Counted from the first letter of the stretch, positions 30,622 through 41,624 are shown. The stretch is DNA of 64,000 bases from an uncultured Opitutia bacterium (GCA_903889525.1 CAISXT010000069.1:1-64000), one strand, 5' to 3'. Translations and numbers: made by a program. The notes: generated from the sequence alone by a model not told the origin.

Positions 30622-33303
30622 TCAGGAAACCTGCCCGCGGAGCGCTTCAGCGAGGACCTCGGGCGGGTGCGGGTCGGTCGTGAGACCACGTTCGGGCACC
30701 AAGTAGAAGGTATCCAGGGCAAAACCCTGCTCGGTCGATACATTGGCGAAGGTAATGGTATAGCCGGCTTCCCGAATCGCTCGACCGACGTGGAAGAGTA
30801 GTCCGAGGCGGTCATTACACTGAATCTCGGCCACCGTGCGCTGCAGTTCCTCTTCGAAATAGACCTCCACCTTGGCCGCCAAGGGCACATACGCCTTGCG
30901 GCGCGGAGCGGTTAAGAGTGCGTGGGCCTCTTCGGCCGAGACATCCTCCAACAGATTCGTCCCCTCGAGCAGGGATTTTGCGAGGGCGGCCGTAAACCGC
31001 TCCTTGGACTGCGGCTCCTTGCCGAGCGGCAACATCACCTTGAAGAAGTCGATGGCCACATCATCCTCACGCGAAAAGGCGCGACAGGACACAATATTGA
31101 TTCCGGCGACGGCGAAAGCGCCGGCCATGCGACTGAAGAGGCCCGCCCGATCCCAGGTGACTACGGTGACCGAAGACTGGGCTGAGCCGACATCATCATG
31201 CCATTCCACAATCGGACGGAGCGAAACTTCCGCGTCCGCTTCCGAGACCGAAGCAATCAACTGGTGGATCATTAACAAATGGTGAGCGGCATCCTCCGGC
31301 GCGGCGTGGAGGTAATACCCCTGAGGCATCGTCGCGAAGTGAGCGACCAACTCATCGTCCGGCACACGGTCGCCCACGATGGCGGTGGTCGCCGCACGCA
31401 GTTCGGCAATGACGGAGGCATGGTCGATTTCCGCACCTCCTGCGAGACGAGCAAGGGTGCGACGATAGAGCGTCCAATGCTGGCCGTCCTTGAAGTCCGT
31501 CCAGAGATCAGGTGAGGTGGCCCGGGCGTCACAACGCGTATGGACGAAAAGACTGCGTAACACCTGCTCATCGCCGACTAAGCGACCGAAGCGGTCAATA
31601 TTGGCCGGGTCATCAATATCATGTCGCTGCCAGTAGAGCCCCATCAGCAGGTGATGCAGAATGACCCCCGCGGCGATTTCCCGCTCGCGCGCATCGAAAC
31701 CGAGACGCTCCAAGACCACCTCAGCGATAGGGACACCCCGGACCGCATGGCCTTCGATGCCGCCCGACTTCGCGATGTCGTGCAGGAAAAGAATCGCGTA
31801 AAGTAACGAAGGGGCTTCGGAACCGAGGACGACCTCGCGGTATCGCTGATCAACCGACGTCGCCCCGGCGTAAATCGTATCCAACTCCATCAGACAGCGG
31901 AGGGTATGCACATCGGCTGTCCAGCGATGGTAGAACTCAAACTGCACTAGGCAGTGCAATCCGGCGAATTCAGGAACCAGTCGGTAGAGCAAACCATGCT
32001 CACGGAGCGCATTGAGAGCCGGATAAACGCGACCGCCCTCGGTGAGCATTGCCCGCAGGGCACTGGAAGATTCCTCGGAAGCTGCAATCGTCGGTGTAAG
32101 CAAATGCGCACGTTCGCGCACCAAGAGGGAAAGCGCCCGGTCGGGGCGGGCTTCATGAATCTGGCAGATTCTGAAGAGGCGAACCAATCGGCCCGGATCC
32201 TCTTCGAACACCAGTCGGTGCTGCGCCGTGACCGTGCCGCCCGGGACCACCCGCAATCCATCCATCACGAATGGAGCACCCCACCCTTCTGGCTCTGGCT
32301 CGCCCATCACGGCACCCTCAACAATCTCGGCACAGCGCCGGACGTGATCCGCGGCGTCGAAATATTCGCGCATCATTGCACCGATACGTTCCGTCAGCGT
32401 ACCGGGATAACCAAGGGACTCGGACATTAAATCCTGACGTTCAAGGGACAGTTGCTCCGTTGGTCGCGTCACCTGGAAATGGAGTTCACACCTTAGACGG
32501 AGGAGGACGGCCTTCGCCTCTTCAAACTTCTGCAGATCCACCGAAGGCAAGAAGCCGGAGGAGGCTAATCCGGCGTTACCGACCCCATTACGTGCCGTCC
32601 GGGCAATCCAGATACAACCTTGCACATCCCGCAGCGCACCTACGCCATTCTTGAGATCGGGCTCCTGCAGGTAGGCACTTCCGCCCGCCTTTTCACGACG
32701 TTTGCGCTGTGATTCGACAATCGCCCGGGCAAACGGACGCCAAGCCTGACCAGCGAGGAGGGCCGCCGTCTTGGACTCGAGCTGGGCGTAGAGTTCGGCT
32801 GAACCGCAAAGGTGACGCGTCTCAAGCAGGGCGACGTGCAGATGAAGATCATCCTTCGCGTAATTAGTCGACTCTGTGACCGTACGAACCGATTGCCCCA
32901 CCTTTAGTCCTAAATCCCAAAGCGGGTAAAGAATCGCCTCCACGAGGGCTTTCATCGCCGCCGAATGACGGGGCACGAGCACCAGTAAGTCGATATCGCT
33001 GAGCGGGCAGAGTTCGGCGCGGCCATAACCGCCGGTGGCCACCAAGGAAATAGTCGAAGCAGTGGGCCCAGCCCGGAGGAAAAGCGCCTCAATCAGAATA
33101 TCCATGGCATCGGAACGTAACTTGGCGACTTCACCTCCGGGAGTGCCGGCACGGTGGGCGGCCAGCTGGATATCGCGGGCGACCTGAATAAAGAGTTTAG
33201 CTCGCGGGAGAAATTCACCCTCTATGGCGGCCTCCCCTGCTAATCCATGCTGCAGCGCGGAGCGACGGAGGGTAACGGCGGCGGATTCGAATTCAGGCGA
33301 CAT
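30622..33303 (-). CDS. glnD: [Protein-PII] uridylyltransferase / HD / ACT protein
   Basis: GGYGRAELCPLSDIDLLVLVP nucleotidyltransferase, FLHDIAKSGG HD motif, two C-terminal ACT-like regions. Confidence 0.94.
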   Translation of the reverse strand: MSPEFESAAVTLRRSALQHGLAGEAAIEGEFLPRAKLFIQVARDIQLAAHRAGTPGGEVAKLRSDAMDILIEALFLRAGPTASTISLVATGGYGRAELCPLSDIDLLVLVPRHSAAMKALVEAILYPLWDLGLKVGQSVRTVTESTNYAKDDLHLHVALLETRHLCGSAELYAQLESKTAALLAGQAWRPFARAIVESQRKRREKAGGSAYLQEPDLKNGVGALRDVQGCIWIARTARNGVGNAGLASSGFLPSVDLQKFEEAKAVLLRLRCELHFQVTRPTEQLSLERQDLMSESLGYPGTLTERIGAMMREYFDAADHVRRCAEIVEGAVMGEPEPEGWGAPFVMDGLRVVPGGTVTAQHRLVFEEDPGRLVRLFRICQIHEARPDRALSLLVRERAHLLTPTIAASEESSSALRAMLTEGGRVYPALNALREHGLLYRLVPEFAGLHCLVQFEFYHRWTADVHTLRCLMELDTIYAGATSVDQRYREVVLGSEAPSLLYAILFLHDIAKSGGIEGHAVRGVPIAEVVLERLGFDAREREIAAGVILHHLLMGLYWQRHDIDDPANIDRFGRLVGDEQVLRSLFVHTRCDARATSPDLWTDFKDGQHWTLYRRTLARLAGGAEIDHASVIAELRAATTAIVGDRVPDDELVAHFATMPQGYYLHAAPEDAAHHLLMIHQLIASVSEADAEVSLRPIVEWHDDVGSAQSSVTVVTWDRAGLFSRMAGAFAVAGINIVSCRAFSREDDVAIDFFKVMLPLGKEPQSKERFTAALAKSLLEGTNLLEDVSAEEAHALLTAPRRKAYVPLAAKVEVYFEEELQRTVAEIQCNDRLGLLFHVGRAIREAGYTITFANVSTEQGFALDTFYLVPERGLTTDPHPPEVLAEALRGQVS

Positions 33304-33382
33304 GCGACACGCCTACCGTGCAGACAAAGCAGCGGACGTTCAAGGTCATTGCCAAGCTAACCTGAAAGTCCTTTTATCGGGT

Positions 33383-34048
33383 ATGGACTCCTGGTTTGTT
33401 CAAATAAAGACAGCGCTGCAGTCAATGTCCGACGTTGAGAAGATGATCAGCATCGGCGGCATCCCCGTGATGTGTCTCATCGTCTTCGCCGAGACAGGAC
33501 TACTCTTTGGGTTCTTTCTCCCTGGAGACTCTATGATCGTCGTGGCGGGCGTGCTAACCGCTCCCAACCTCGAAGCCAAGCGCAACGCCCTGCTCAACCC
33601 GTGGACATTGACCACCACACTCATTATCGCCGCCATCATCGGCAATCAACTGGGCCGCTGGCTTGGCCTGAAGTTCGGCGAGCGGGTCGAAAAGTGGCCA
33701 GACGGATGGCTCTATAAGCGCCGCTATCTTGAGGCCGCGCGCAGCTATTACGCCGACAAGGGAGCCACCTCACTCGTCATGGCCCGCTTCATTCCCGTCA
33801 TTCGCACCTTCGTTCCTTTCGTCGCGGGCATGGGCAAGATGCCCGCCGAGCGGTTCCTTTTCTGGAATATCCTCGGGGCGGTTATCTGGATTGGCTCACT
33901 TGTGGGCCTCGGCCACGTCATCGGCGGAACCCCGCTCGCCAAGAACCTCGGCGTCGTGACGGGGTCGGTCATCGCGGTTTCCTTCCTCCCCATCGTCTAT
34001 AAAGCCGCCAAAGCTTGGCTTACTTCGCGACGGGAATCCAAAACTTAA
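33383..34048 (+). CDS. DedA family membrane protein
   Basis: ETGLLFGFFLPGDSMIVVAGVL, RFIPVIRTFVPFVAGMGKM, multiple TM helices; ATG at 33383. Confidence 0.92.
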   Translation: MDSWFVQIKTALQSMSDVEKMISIGGIPVMCLIVFAETGLLFGFFLPGDSMIVVAGVLTAPNLEAKRNALLNPWTLTTTLIIAAIIGNQLGRWLGLKFGERVEKWPDGWLYKRRYLEAARSYYADKGATSLVMARFIPVIRTFVPFVAGMGKMPAERFLFWNILGAVIWIGSLVGLGHVIGGTPLAKNLGVVTGSVIAVSFLPIVYKAAKAWLTSRRESKT

Positions 34049-35738
34049 AGGTCGTACCGTCGGGGCCGGAAGATTCCACGACAATATCGCCCCGGTGATC
34101 GCGCAGAATGCGCTTCACGATGGCCAGACCGAGGCCAGTACCGTCTTCGCGGCTGGTGAAGAACGACTCAAAAATCTTGGGGAGGATTTCAGCAGGGATA
34201 CCCGCACCGGTATCGGCAATCCGCACCGTCACAACTTCCCCCTGCGGGCCAGGCTCCACGCCGAGACGTAACTGGAGCGACCCTCCCCCGACCATGGCCT
34301 GCACGGCGTTCATCATCAGATTGAGGAATACCTGTTGGATCTGACCAGGATGCCCCTGCACCAACGGCAACTCACCCGGCGAGTCGATGGACACCTTAAC
34401 GCCCAGTTGCTGCAGCTTCAGCCGGAGAAGTAACACGGAGTTCTCTGATGCCTGACGTAGGTCGACCGAACGGAATGCGCCCGATTGCGCCTTGCTCATG
34501 CCGAGCACGCGCGAGACGACGCCTTCCATATAGGCAATCTTATCCCGCATGACGCCCAAGTCTTCCATCCGCGGGTCGTCCGCCGCCAAGCCCTGCGACA
34601 ACGTATCTGAAAGAAGTTTCATCACCGTCAGTGGATTGCGGATCTCGTGGGCGACCTCAGCGGAGAGTAGCCCGAGGGCGGTCAATCGTTCGCTGCGACG
34701 CAGGCCTTCTTCGACCGAGAAGACCTTCGCGTAAAGGCGGGCGTTCTGGATGGAGGAAGCCCCGAAAGAAGAAAGTGCCGTCACCAGATGCTTATCGTCA
34801 TCGGAAAAACGGTAGGCCCCCATCGCGACGCAAAGCACGACGCCAAAAGTCTCATCCTCATAACGCACGGGCACAGCCAGAAGCGATGAAGAGGCAATGG
34901 GCTCGCTGAGCTTCTCGAAGAGATGCTCCTCCGTCTTACCCGCCAGAGGCACCACCACCGGACGACCGCGACTGACCACCGTACCTAAAGAAGTCTGATT
35001 CAAGCCGATGCTTGGGGTCAGCACACTGTCCGCGCAGTCGCCATCGAGGCTTTTCAGCAAGAGGACATCATCGACCAACTTGTAATAAGCGCACGCCCGG
35101 GCGCCCAGTAAAACACGGGTATGCCGTGCGAGATCCTGCGAAATACCTGGCTCATCGCGTTCCCGCGCGAGACCTTGGGCAGCCTTCACCAGGGCTTCGA
35201 GCTGCGCAGCCTTAGACCGAAGCTGACGAAGCAACCAGATACGGCCGACCGCCTTGGAGGCCTCATTGGTGAGTAGCGCAAGAAACGCCACGTCCTGTTC
35301 CGTAAACGCATCGAGCCGATCAGAATCGCAATTCACGACCCCGATGACATTACCCATGAGTTCCATCGGCACGGCGAGTTCGGAACGGATGCCCTTCCGG
35401 ATTTCGACGTAACGCTGATCCTTAGACACATCGGGGACCCGCTGCGGCTTGGCGTAGAGCGCCACCCAACCCGTGATACCTTGCCCTTGCCCAATCACTT
35501 GCTTAGCGGATTGGTCATTGAGGCCGTTACTGACTTCGATCCGAAGTGCGCCGGTGGCGGGCTCGACGAGTGCGATGGACGCACTGGAAGCCCCGAGCGT
35601 CCGGACAATCTCCGCCAGAATGAAATCCAGCGCTTCGCGCGGGTCTTCGGTCTCATTCACAAAAGCACCGACCCGATAGAGACAGTCCAAGACGCGCGCG
35701 TCACCGGGACGATCCTGCGCTGGATGCGACTGAGGCAT
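34020..35738 (-). CDS. GAF domain-containing soluble sensor histidine kinase
   Basis: Two GAF-like regions, [16 protein letters not shown]-box, [13 protein letters not shown]-box, IADTGAGIP and [13 protein letters not shown]-boxes. Confidence 0.92.
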   Translation of the reverse strand: MPQSHPAQDRPGDARVLDCLYRVGAFVNETEDPREALDFILAEIVRTLGASSASIALVEPATGALRIEVSNGLNDQSAKQVIGQGQGITGWVALYAKPQRVPDVSKDQRYVEIRKGIRSELAVPMELMGNVIGVVNCDSDRLDAFTEQDVAFLALLTNEASKAVGRIWLLRQLRSKAAQLEALVKAAQGLARERDEPGISQDLARHTRVLLGARACAYYKLVDDVLLLKSLDGDCADSVLTPSIGLNQTSLGTVVSRGRPVVVPLAGKTEEHLFEKLSEPIASSSLLAVPVRYEDETFGVVLCVAMGAYRFSDDDKHLVTALSSFGASSIQNARLYAKVFSVEEGLRRSERLTALGLLSAEVAHEIRNPLTVMKLLSDTLSQGLAADDPRMEDLGVMRDKIAYMEGVVSRVLGMSKAQSGAFRSVDLRQASENSVLLLRLKLQQLGVKVSIDSPGELPLVQGHPGQIQQVFLNLMMNAVQAMVGGGSLQLRLGVEPGPQGEVVTVRIADTGAGIPAEILPKIFESFFTSREDGTGLGLAIVKRILRDHRGDIVVESSGPDGTTFKFWIPVAK

Positions 35739-35741
35739 GAC

Positions 35742-36554
35742 TCAGAGCGAGTGATCCATGTCGAGCGCCGGTGCGTCAACATTGGTCTGTCCAATGACCA
35801 CGGCAGGCACGCCCGCCACGCTGGTATGCGGGGCGACATCCTTCAGCACCACCGACCCGGCCCCGATCTTGGCACCTTCTCCGATGGTGATATTACCAAG
35901 AATCTTGGCGCCGGCACCGACCAGTACACCCGAGCGAATCTTCGGATGGCGGTCGCCCCGAGCCTTGCCCGTACCCCCGAGTGTCACCTCGTGCAGGAAA
36001 GAAACATTATCTGCGACCACGCTGGTCTCACCCGCGACGAAGCCCGTGGCATGGTCGAGAAGGATACCGACGCCGAAACGGGCGGCCGGATGAATATCGA
36101 CCGCCAGGTGCTCCGAGGCAAGAGACTGCAGATGCGTAGCGAGCTCCTTACGGCCAGCCTTCCAGAGGACGTGGGCCAGACGATGGGTTGAAATCGCGTG
36201 AAACCCTTTAAACCAAAGGAACGGTATCAAGGCATGTTCGGTGGCTGGGTCGCGTTCCAGCGTCGCGCGAATATCCGCACGCATCTGAGAAAGCACTTCC
36301 GCATCCGCTGCGACCGCCTCACCCAGCACGCGCAGGATCACGGAGACATCATGCCCCGAGGGGGCAAGACGCTCAGCCAGGCGTTGCACCATACCCGCAC
36401 CGAAGCTTTCGCGGTCCAAGACATAGCGATGGAGCATCGGCGCCAGAGCTGGTTCAGCTTGGGCGACGATTTTAGCACGAGAACGGAGCTCTTCCCAAAG
36501 GGAAGCTTCGTTGGCGCAAACCAAGGCGATGGAACGGGCGTCAGCCATAGACAC
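35742..36554 (-). CDS. cysE: Serine O-acetyltransferase
   Basis: LSSEHLAVDIHPAARFGVGILLDHATGFVAGETSVVADNV, hexapeptide repeats, IGAGSVVLKDVAPHTSVAGVPA. Confidence 0.93.
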   Translation of the reverse strand: MSMADARSIALVCANEASLWEELRSRAKIVAQAEPALAPMLHRYVLDRESFGAGMVQRLAERLAPSGHDVSVILRVLGEAVAADAEVLSQMRADIRATLERDPATEHALIPFLWFKGFHAISTHRLAHVLWKAGRKELATHLQSLASEHLAVDIHPAARFGVGILLDHATGFVAGETSVVADNVSFLHEVTLGGTGKARGDRHPKIRSGVLVGAGAKILGNITIGEGAKIGAGSVVLKDVAPHTSVAGVPAVVIGQTNVDAPALDMDHSL

Positions 36555-36708
36555 GTTTTAATTCGTGGTTTTCGTTCAATTTGGCAACCCGCGAGTCAAT
36601 TAAGCGTAAAAATTGCAGGTTTATTGTTAAAATTGAAAATAAATCCGCTGAAGGGGTTGAAACCTGTGAGCCACCCCCTACAAATGCCCTCCTATCCCAA
36701 CCACCCAC

Positions 36709-37278
36709 ATGCGTATCCTATCCTCCCTCCTCGCGTGCTTCGCCGCGGTGGCCGCCTTTGCGGCCGCTGAAGTCGGCAAGCCTGCTCCTGACTTCACCGG
36801 CAAGACCCTCGACGGCAAGACCGTCAGCCTCGCCGACTTCAAGGGCAAGACCGTCGTCCTCGAATGGTATAACCCTGGTTGCCCAGTCGTGAAGAAGTTC
36901 TACGACGCCGGCAAGATGCAGGAATTCCAGAAGCAGGTTATCGCCAGCGGCGGTGCTTGGCTGATCATCAACACCAACGGCGCTGAAATCAAGGAAAGCA
37001 GCACCTATTACCCTGGCACCCTCGTGCAGGACACCAACCAGAGCATCGGTCGCGCTTTCGACGCCAAGGTCACCCCGCACTGCTTCGTCATCGATGGTAA
37101 GGGCGTGGTCGTCTACAAAGGCGCCATCGACAGCGGCAAGGTCAATACCCCGGTGGCTGACCTCGACAAGTCCACGAACTACGTCCTCGCCGCCGTCAAG
37201 GCTGTGAAGGAAGGCAAGGAGCCGGAAGTCAGCAACACCAAGCCTTACGGTTGCGGTGTGAAGTACAACAAGCTCTAA
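36709..37278 (+). CDS. Secreted redoxin/thioredoxin-like protein
   Basis: Signal peptide; VGKPAPDFTGKTLDGKTVSLADFKGKTVVLEWYNPGCPVVKKFY; VTPHCFVID; C-terminal PYGCGVKY. Confidence 0.88.
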   Translation: MRILSSLLACFAAVAAFAAAEVGKPAPDFTGKTLDGKTVSLADFKGKTVVLEWYNPGCPVVKKFYDAGKMQEFQKQVIASGGAWLIINTNGAEIKESSTYYPGTLVQDTNQSIGRAFDAKVTPHCFVIDGKGVVVYKGAIDSGKVNTPVADLDKSTNYVLAAVKAVKEGKEPEVSNTKPYGCGVKYNKL

Positions 37279-37296
37279 GCCAACCCCAACGGGTAA

Positions 37297-37330
37297 AACA
37301 AAAGGGCGTCCGCAAGGACGCCCTTTTTAT
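37297..37330 (+). terminator. Bidirectional intrinsic terminator
   Basis: AAAGGGCGTCC-GCAA-GGACGCCCTTT flanked by A- and T-rich tracts, between convergent genes. Confidence 0.88.
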
Positions 37331-37348
37331 TGGCTGAGAAGGCCGTGC

Positions 37349-38731
37349 TTAGGCTACCCCGGTCGCCTGCAGCAGCTTGGCGTGCACCTGATCATTCCGT
37401 AGGTGCGGCGTGAATAGCTGAGAGCCAGGCCCATAGGTGCAGAACTCAACCATCTCGCCCGTATGATTATTACTCGTCCAGCCGATTGACGTATACTTCA
37501 TCAAAGCCGCGGAGAGCGTCTTGGGGTCGATGATTTTTACCTGATCGGCGGGCTTGAACTTCAATCCTGTTACCTTCTCCGCCGCGGCGAGGAAGTCTTT
37601 GGGTGAAAAATCTTTCGTCGCCACCTTAAGGACTTCGAGCGACATCTTAAAGCCAGCCAGGCGATCAAAAGCAGGGGAGGATTCAGCGTAAGAAGGAACG
37701 GTGGTATCAAAGTCTTCGCTACCGAGTCCGTTCACATTAAAACCTCCGGTACCGTGATCGGTCGTGATGATCAGCAACGTGTCTGGGTGCTTACCGATGA
37801 AAGCGAGGACGGTGGCGATGGTTTCGTCAAACGCGATCTGATCGCGAATGGCCGCGGCCCCGTCATTACCGTGAGCGGCATGGTCGATCCGACCACCCTC
37901 GACCATCAGGAAAAAACCTTCGGGCGCCGAGCTGAGTCGTTGGAGGGCGACCTTGGTCATCTCGGAAAGTGTCGGGGTGGCCGCCTGGAGTTCTGGCGAC
38001 TGCAGTCGATCGATCTCAAAAGGCATATGGCTCCGGCTGAAAAGTCCCAATAACGGCGCCTTACCAGTGTCGGCAAGTAATTGGCCGCGATTGAGTACGA
38101 CCCCGTAGCCAGCTTTGCGATAAGCGGCCACGAGATCCTCGTTGAAATACATCGTGCCGCCGCCGAGGACGACATCGACGCCGCGCTCCAAATACTGGGC
38201 GGCGATGACCTTCTGGTCGGACCGTTTGGCAACGGTCGTCGCAAATCCCGCCGGGGTGGCGTGCGTGGCGGTGGCCGTGGTCACGAGGCCGCAACGCTTA
38301 CGAGCGGCGTTCATCTTTTGAACTAAGGTAGCAGGCTTACGGCCGTCAGGGGTGACATTCACTGCCCCATTATTGATTCGTTCACCGATGCCCCAGCAAC
38401 TGGCGGCAGCAGCGGAGTCGGTGACGATACCGCTGGCGGAATCTGTCTCGCAGAGCGAACGCACCACTGGCAATTCGCCATACATCTTCATCCAGTTAGA
38501 GGAGCGCTTCTCGGTGCGGGTCAGGAAAGTCTGCGCGGCGGTGAGCACCGAGAAGCACATCCCATCGGAGACCATAAAGATCACGTTCTTAGCCTGACGT
38601 TTGGCGGAATTGGCAGCGGCCTCACGATGGTCTTCGCCGAGCGCCCGGGTCGAGCCGGCACCGAAGACCAAGCTACCGAGTCCGGCGAGCTTGAGGAAAT
38701 TACGGCGCGAGGGGGAACGGGGCGGGCTCAT
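37349..38731 (-). CDS. Alkaline phosphatase
   Basis: Tat-like SRRNFLKLAGLG; FMVSDGMCFSVLTA, ETDSASGIVTDSAAAASCWG, EGGRIDHAAHGND, ITTDHGTGGF, SNNHTGEMVEFCTYGPGS. Confidence 0.93.
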   Translation of the reverse strand: MSPPRSPSRRNFLKLAGLGSLVFGAGSTRALGEDHREAAANSAKRQAKNVIFMVSDGMCFSVLTAAQTFLTRTEKRSSNWMKMYGELPVVRSLCETDSASGIVTDSAAAASCWGIGERINNGAVNVTPDGRKPATLVQKMNAARKRCGLVTTATATHATPAGFATTVAKRSDQKVIAAQYLERGVDVVLGGGTMYFNEDLVAAYRKAGYGVVLNRGQLLADTGKAPLLGLFSRSHMPFEIDRLQSPELQAATPTLSEMTKVALQRLSSAPEGFFLMVEGGRIDHAAHGNDGAAAIRDQIAFDETIATVLAFIGKHPDTLLIITTDHGTGGFNVNGLGSEDFDTTVPSYAESSPAFDRLAGFKMSLEVLKVATKDFSPKDFLAAAEKVTGLKFKPADQVKIIDPKTLSAALMKYTSIGWTSNNHTGEMVEFCTYGPGSQLFTPHLRNDQVHAKLLQATGVA

Positions 38732-38805
38732 CCCACGGGTATAGGCTCAAAAGACCCTGCCGAGCAACAGTAGTTGCCGGAAGGCCCCTTAAAAGCCGGT
38801 GACGG

Positions 38806-40692
38806 TCAGGCCTGCGGAGCAGCGGGGGCGGCAGGAGCTGCGGGAGCCGTGGGGACATGCGCCTTGAGGCGACGTTCGGCGATTTCGGCCGACACCAAGG
38901 CCACGAACTCAGCCAAGGTGCGGTTACCCTCGAAGGACTTGTCCGCGCGGGAACGCACGTTGACGAGGCCAGCTTCCTTTTCCTTGGCGCCCACCACCAG
39001 CATGTGCGGGACCTTAGACATCTCGGCCCGGCGAATCTTGGCCCCCAGCTTGTCGGACGAACCGTCGACGCTGCAGCGGATTTTAGCCACCTTAAGGATC
39101 TCGGCCATCGCTTCGCAATCGGCGTTGAGGTCGTCATTGAGCGGGATGAGGCGGACCTGCTCCGGAGAGAGCCAAGTGGGGAAATCGCCAGCGAAGTGCT
39201 CAATCAGGATACCGACGAAACGTTCCATCGAACCGAACGGCGCGCGATGGATCATCACGGGTCGGTGCGGCTTGTTGTCCGCGCCGTTGTAGGTGAGCTC
39301 GAAACGTTCTGGTAGGTTGAAGTCGACCTGCACGGTGCCGAGCTGCCATTCGCGACCGATGACGTCTTTGACGACGAAGTCGATCTTGGGGCCATAAAAT
39401 GCGGCCTCACCCGGCTCTTCGGAGAAAGCGACGTCCAGGGTGGCGGCGGCGGCACGGCAAGCGGCCTCGGCCTTATCCCAGTTCTCGGTCGTGCCAGTGT
39501 ACTTCTTTGAATCCGGATCACGCAGGCCGACCCGGACGCGATAATCATTCAAGCCGAGGGTCTTCAAGACGACCTTCACCAATTCGAGACAGCCGAGCAC
39601 TTCCGGCAGGACTTGGTCTTCGGTGCAGAACAAATGGGCGTCATCCTGAGTGAAGCCGCGGACGCGGGTCATCCCGTTCAGTTCACCCGATTGTTCCCAG
39701 CGGTAAACCGTGCCGAATTCGGCCAGGCGCACAGGGAGATCGCGGTAAGAATGTGGCTGCGAAGCAAAAATACGGATGTGGTGCGGGCAGTTCATCGGCT
39801 TCAGCAGAAACCCCTGAACCGTGCCGTCGGCGAGGCGGTTGGTGAGTTCACCGCAACCGCAGCCTTCCTTCGCGAGCAGCTCGAGCGCTTCGCGTTCGAC
39901 GATGGGGGGGAACTGGGCGTCCTTGTAATAAGGGAAGTGACCCGAGGTGCGATAGAGGTCGAGGTTACCGATATGGGGAGTGAAGACCTGTTTATAGCCG
40001 GTCAGGAAAAGACGTTCGGAAATAAAGTTCTGAAGTTCCTGGCGGACGACGGCGCCATTCGGCGTCCAGAGGATAAGACCCTGGCCGACCTTTTCGTCGA
40101 TGTGGAATAACTTCAGTTCCTTGCCGAGTTTACGGTGGTCGCGCTTCTTGGCCTCTTCGGCCCGGGCCAGCGACTGTTCGAGCTCATCCTTGGTGGCGTA
40201 AGCCGTTCCGTAGATGCGCTGCAGCTGTTTATTCTTCTCGTTGCCGCGATGATAGGCGCCGGCGACGTGGAGAAGTTTGAACGCCTTGACCTGAGACGAG
40301 TAGCGGACGTGGGTGCCCGCGCAAAGGTCGACGAATTCCCCGTTCTTGTAAAAGGAGATGATCTCGCCGGCCGGAATATCGCCGAGACGGCCGACCTTGT
40401 AGCCGGTCTGACCACGTTCGGTGAGGAGCTTCTCCGCTTCTTCGCGGGTGCACTCGAAACGTTCAAATTTCTGATTCTCTTTCGAGATTCGACGCATCTC
40501 CTCTTCGATCTTCACCAGGTCCTCAGCCGTGAAGGCATGGGGCAGGTCGAAGTCATAATAGAAGCCGTTATCGGTGGGCGGACCGATATCGAGCTGGGCC
40601 TGCGGAAACAGGCGGAGAACCGCAGCACCCAGCATATGGGCGGCGGAATGGCGAATCTCCTCGAGGGGAGTCATCTGCGGGCGGGAGGACAT
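38806..40692 (-). CDS. thrS: Threonyl-tRNA synthetase lacking an N-terminal TGS domain
   Basis: RHSAAHML and VDLCAGTHV editing motifs, KPMNCPHHIRIF, RVRGFTQDDAHLFC, MIHRAPFGSMERFVGILIEHFAG; SD-like GAGGAG upstream of ATG 40692. Confidence 0.96.
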   Translation of the reverse strand: MSSRPQMTPLEEIRHSAAHMLGAAVLRLFPQAQLDIGPPTDNGFYYDFDLPHAFTAEDLVKIEEEMRRISKENQKFERFECTREEAEKLLTERGQTGYKVGRLGDIPAGEIISFYKNGEFVDLCAGTHVRYSSQVKAFKLLHVAGAYHRGNEKNKQLQRIYGTAYATKDELEQSLARAEEAKKRDHRKLGKELKLFHIDEKVGQGLILWTPNGAVVRQELQNFISERLFLTGYKQVFTPHIGNLDLYRTSGHFPYYKDAQFPPIVEREALELLAKEGCGCGELTNRLADGTVQGFLLKPMNCPHHIRIFASQPHSYRDLPVRLAEFGTVYRWEQSGELNGMTRVRGFTQDDAHLFCTEDQVLPEVLGCLELVKVVLKTLGLNDYRVRVGLRDPDSKKYTGTTENWDKAEAACRAAAATLDVAFSEEPGEAAFYGPKIDFVVKDVIGREWQLGTVQVDFNLPERFELTYNGADNKPHRPVMIHRAPFGSMERFVGILIEHFAGDFPTWLSPEQVRLIPLNDDLNADCEAMAEILKVAKIRCSVDGSSDKLGAKIRRAEMSKVPHMLVVGAKEKEAGLVNVRSRADKSFEGNRTLAEFVALVSAEIAERRLKAHVPTAPAAPAAPAAPQA

Positions 40693-40787
40693 GTCGTTAA
40701 AAGCTCCTCTTTCGCTAGGGACTCCCGGGGCGGAGGGCAAGGACGGAGGAGAACCCCCGCCCTGCCCTTGGTCCGGGCCGGCTGGCC

Positions 40788-41624
40788 TTACTCCTTCACG
40801 ATTTCAAAGCGCATCGTCACGACGACACGGATGGTCTTATCGATGGAGAAGACATCGACGTTACCGGAATCACTTTCATTGATCCGGTCCTTGGCGCTAA
40901 TTTGAATCACACCTTGGGCGGCCTCGAGCAACGAACCCAAGCGGCTACCGGAACCGCCGACCATCGTCTGCGCGCGGCGCTGGGCATCCTTCGCCGCTGA
41001 CTCGAGTAAATCCTTTTTCACCTCGGCGAGATTGAGGAGGCGGAAAACGGGCGTGCCGCGATTAAAGGAAACGCCATCGGCGGGAAAAATCTCCTGCCGG
41101 GAGAAAGCCAAAATACGCGCGACATCGGCGGACTCAACCGTGAGATGCTGACTAAAGACATATTCCGGAACTTGCCCGCGTGCGTGCACCTCGAGATCGA
41201 TGATCTGGCGAGTGCGCGGCAATTGCTTCTCGCCGGCGACCACCGGAGGCTCGACGTAAATTGCCGGATCGAGTCGACGGACGCTCGTAACTTCAAAGAT
41301 GATTTCTTTGTCATTGAAACCCGCCGCGCGCAACAGTTTGGCCAACGCTTCGCGTTGCGTGGCCATAGCCGTACGACCGGTTTCATAATTCTCGCCGCGC
41401 CAATTCAGGTCGCCGCCAATCATTCCTTGACCGGAACGCAAATCTTGCGTCGCCACGCCTTTCACACTGATTTCAGGGCGATTCTGGCGGGATTGAGTAA
41501 TCACGCGACCGAAGCGATCGGTGGCGGTGACGAAACCCAGCGCCAACACGACTCCAAAGAGGAGAAAGGCGAGCGATGGATAGAGGGTGGGACTAACCGG
41601 ACGGGGTGGTGTGGTATTGGACAT
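40788..41624 (-). CDS. SIMPL (DUF541) domain-containing protein
   Basis: N-terminal TM, ISVKGVATQDLRSGQG, C-terminal VVVTMRFEIVKE. Confidence 0.8.
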   Translation of the reverse strand: MSNTTPPRPVSPTLYPSLAFLLFGVVLALGFVTATDRFGRVITQSRQNRPEISVKGVATQDLRSGQGMIGGDLNWRGENYETGRTAMATQREALAKLLRAAGFNDKEIIFEVTSVRRLDPAIYVEPPVVAGEKQLPRTRQIIDLEVHARGQVPEYVFSQHLTVESADVARILAFSRQEIFPADGVSFNRGTPVFRLLNLAEVKKDLLESAAKDAQRRAQTMVGGSGSRLGSLLEAAQGVIQISAKDRINESDSGNVDVFSIDKTIRVVVTMRFEIVKE

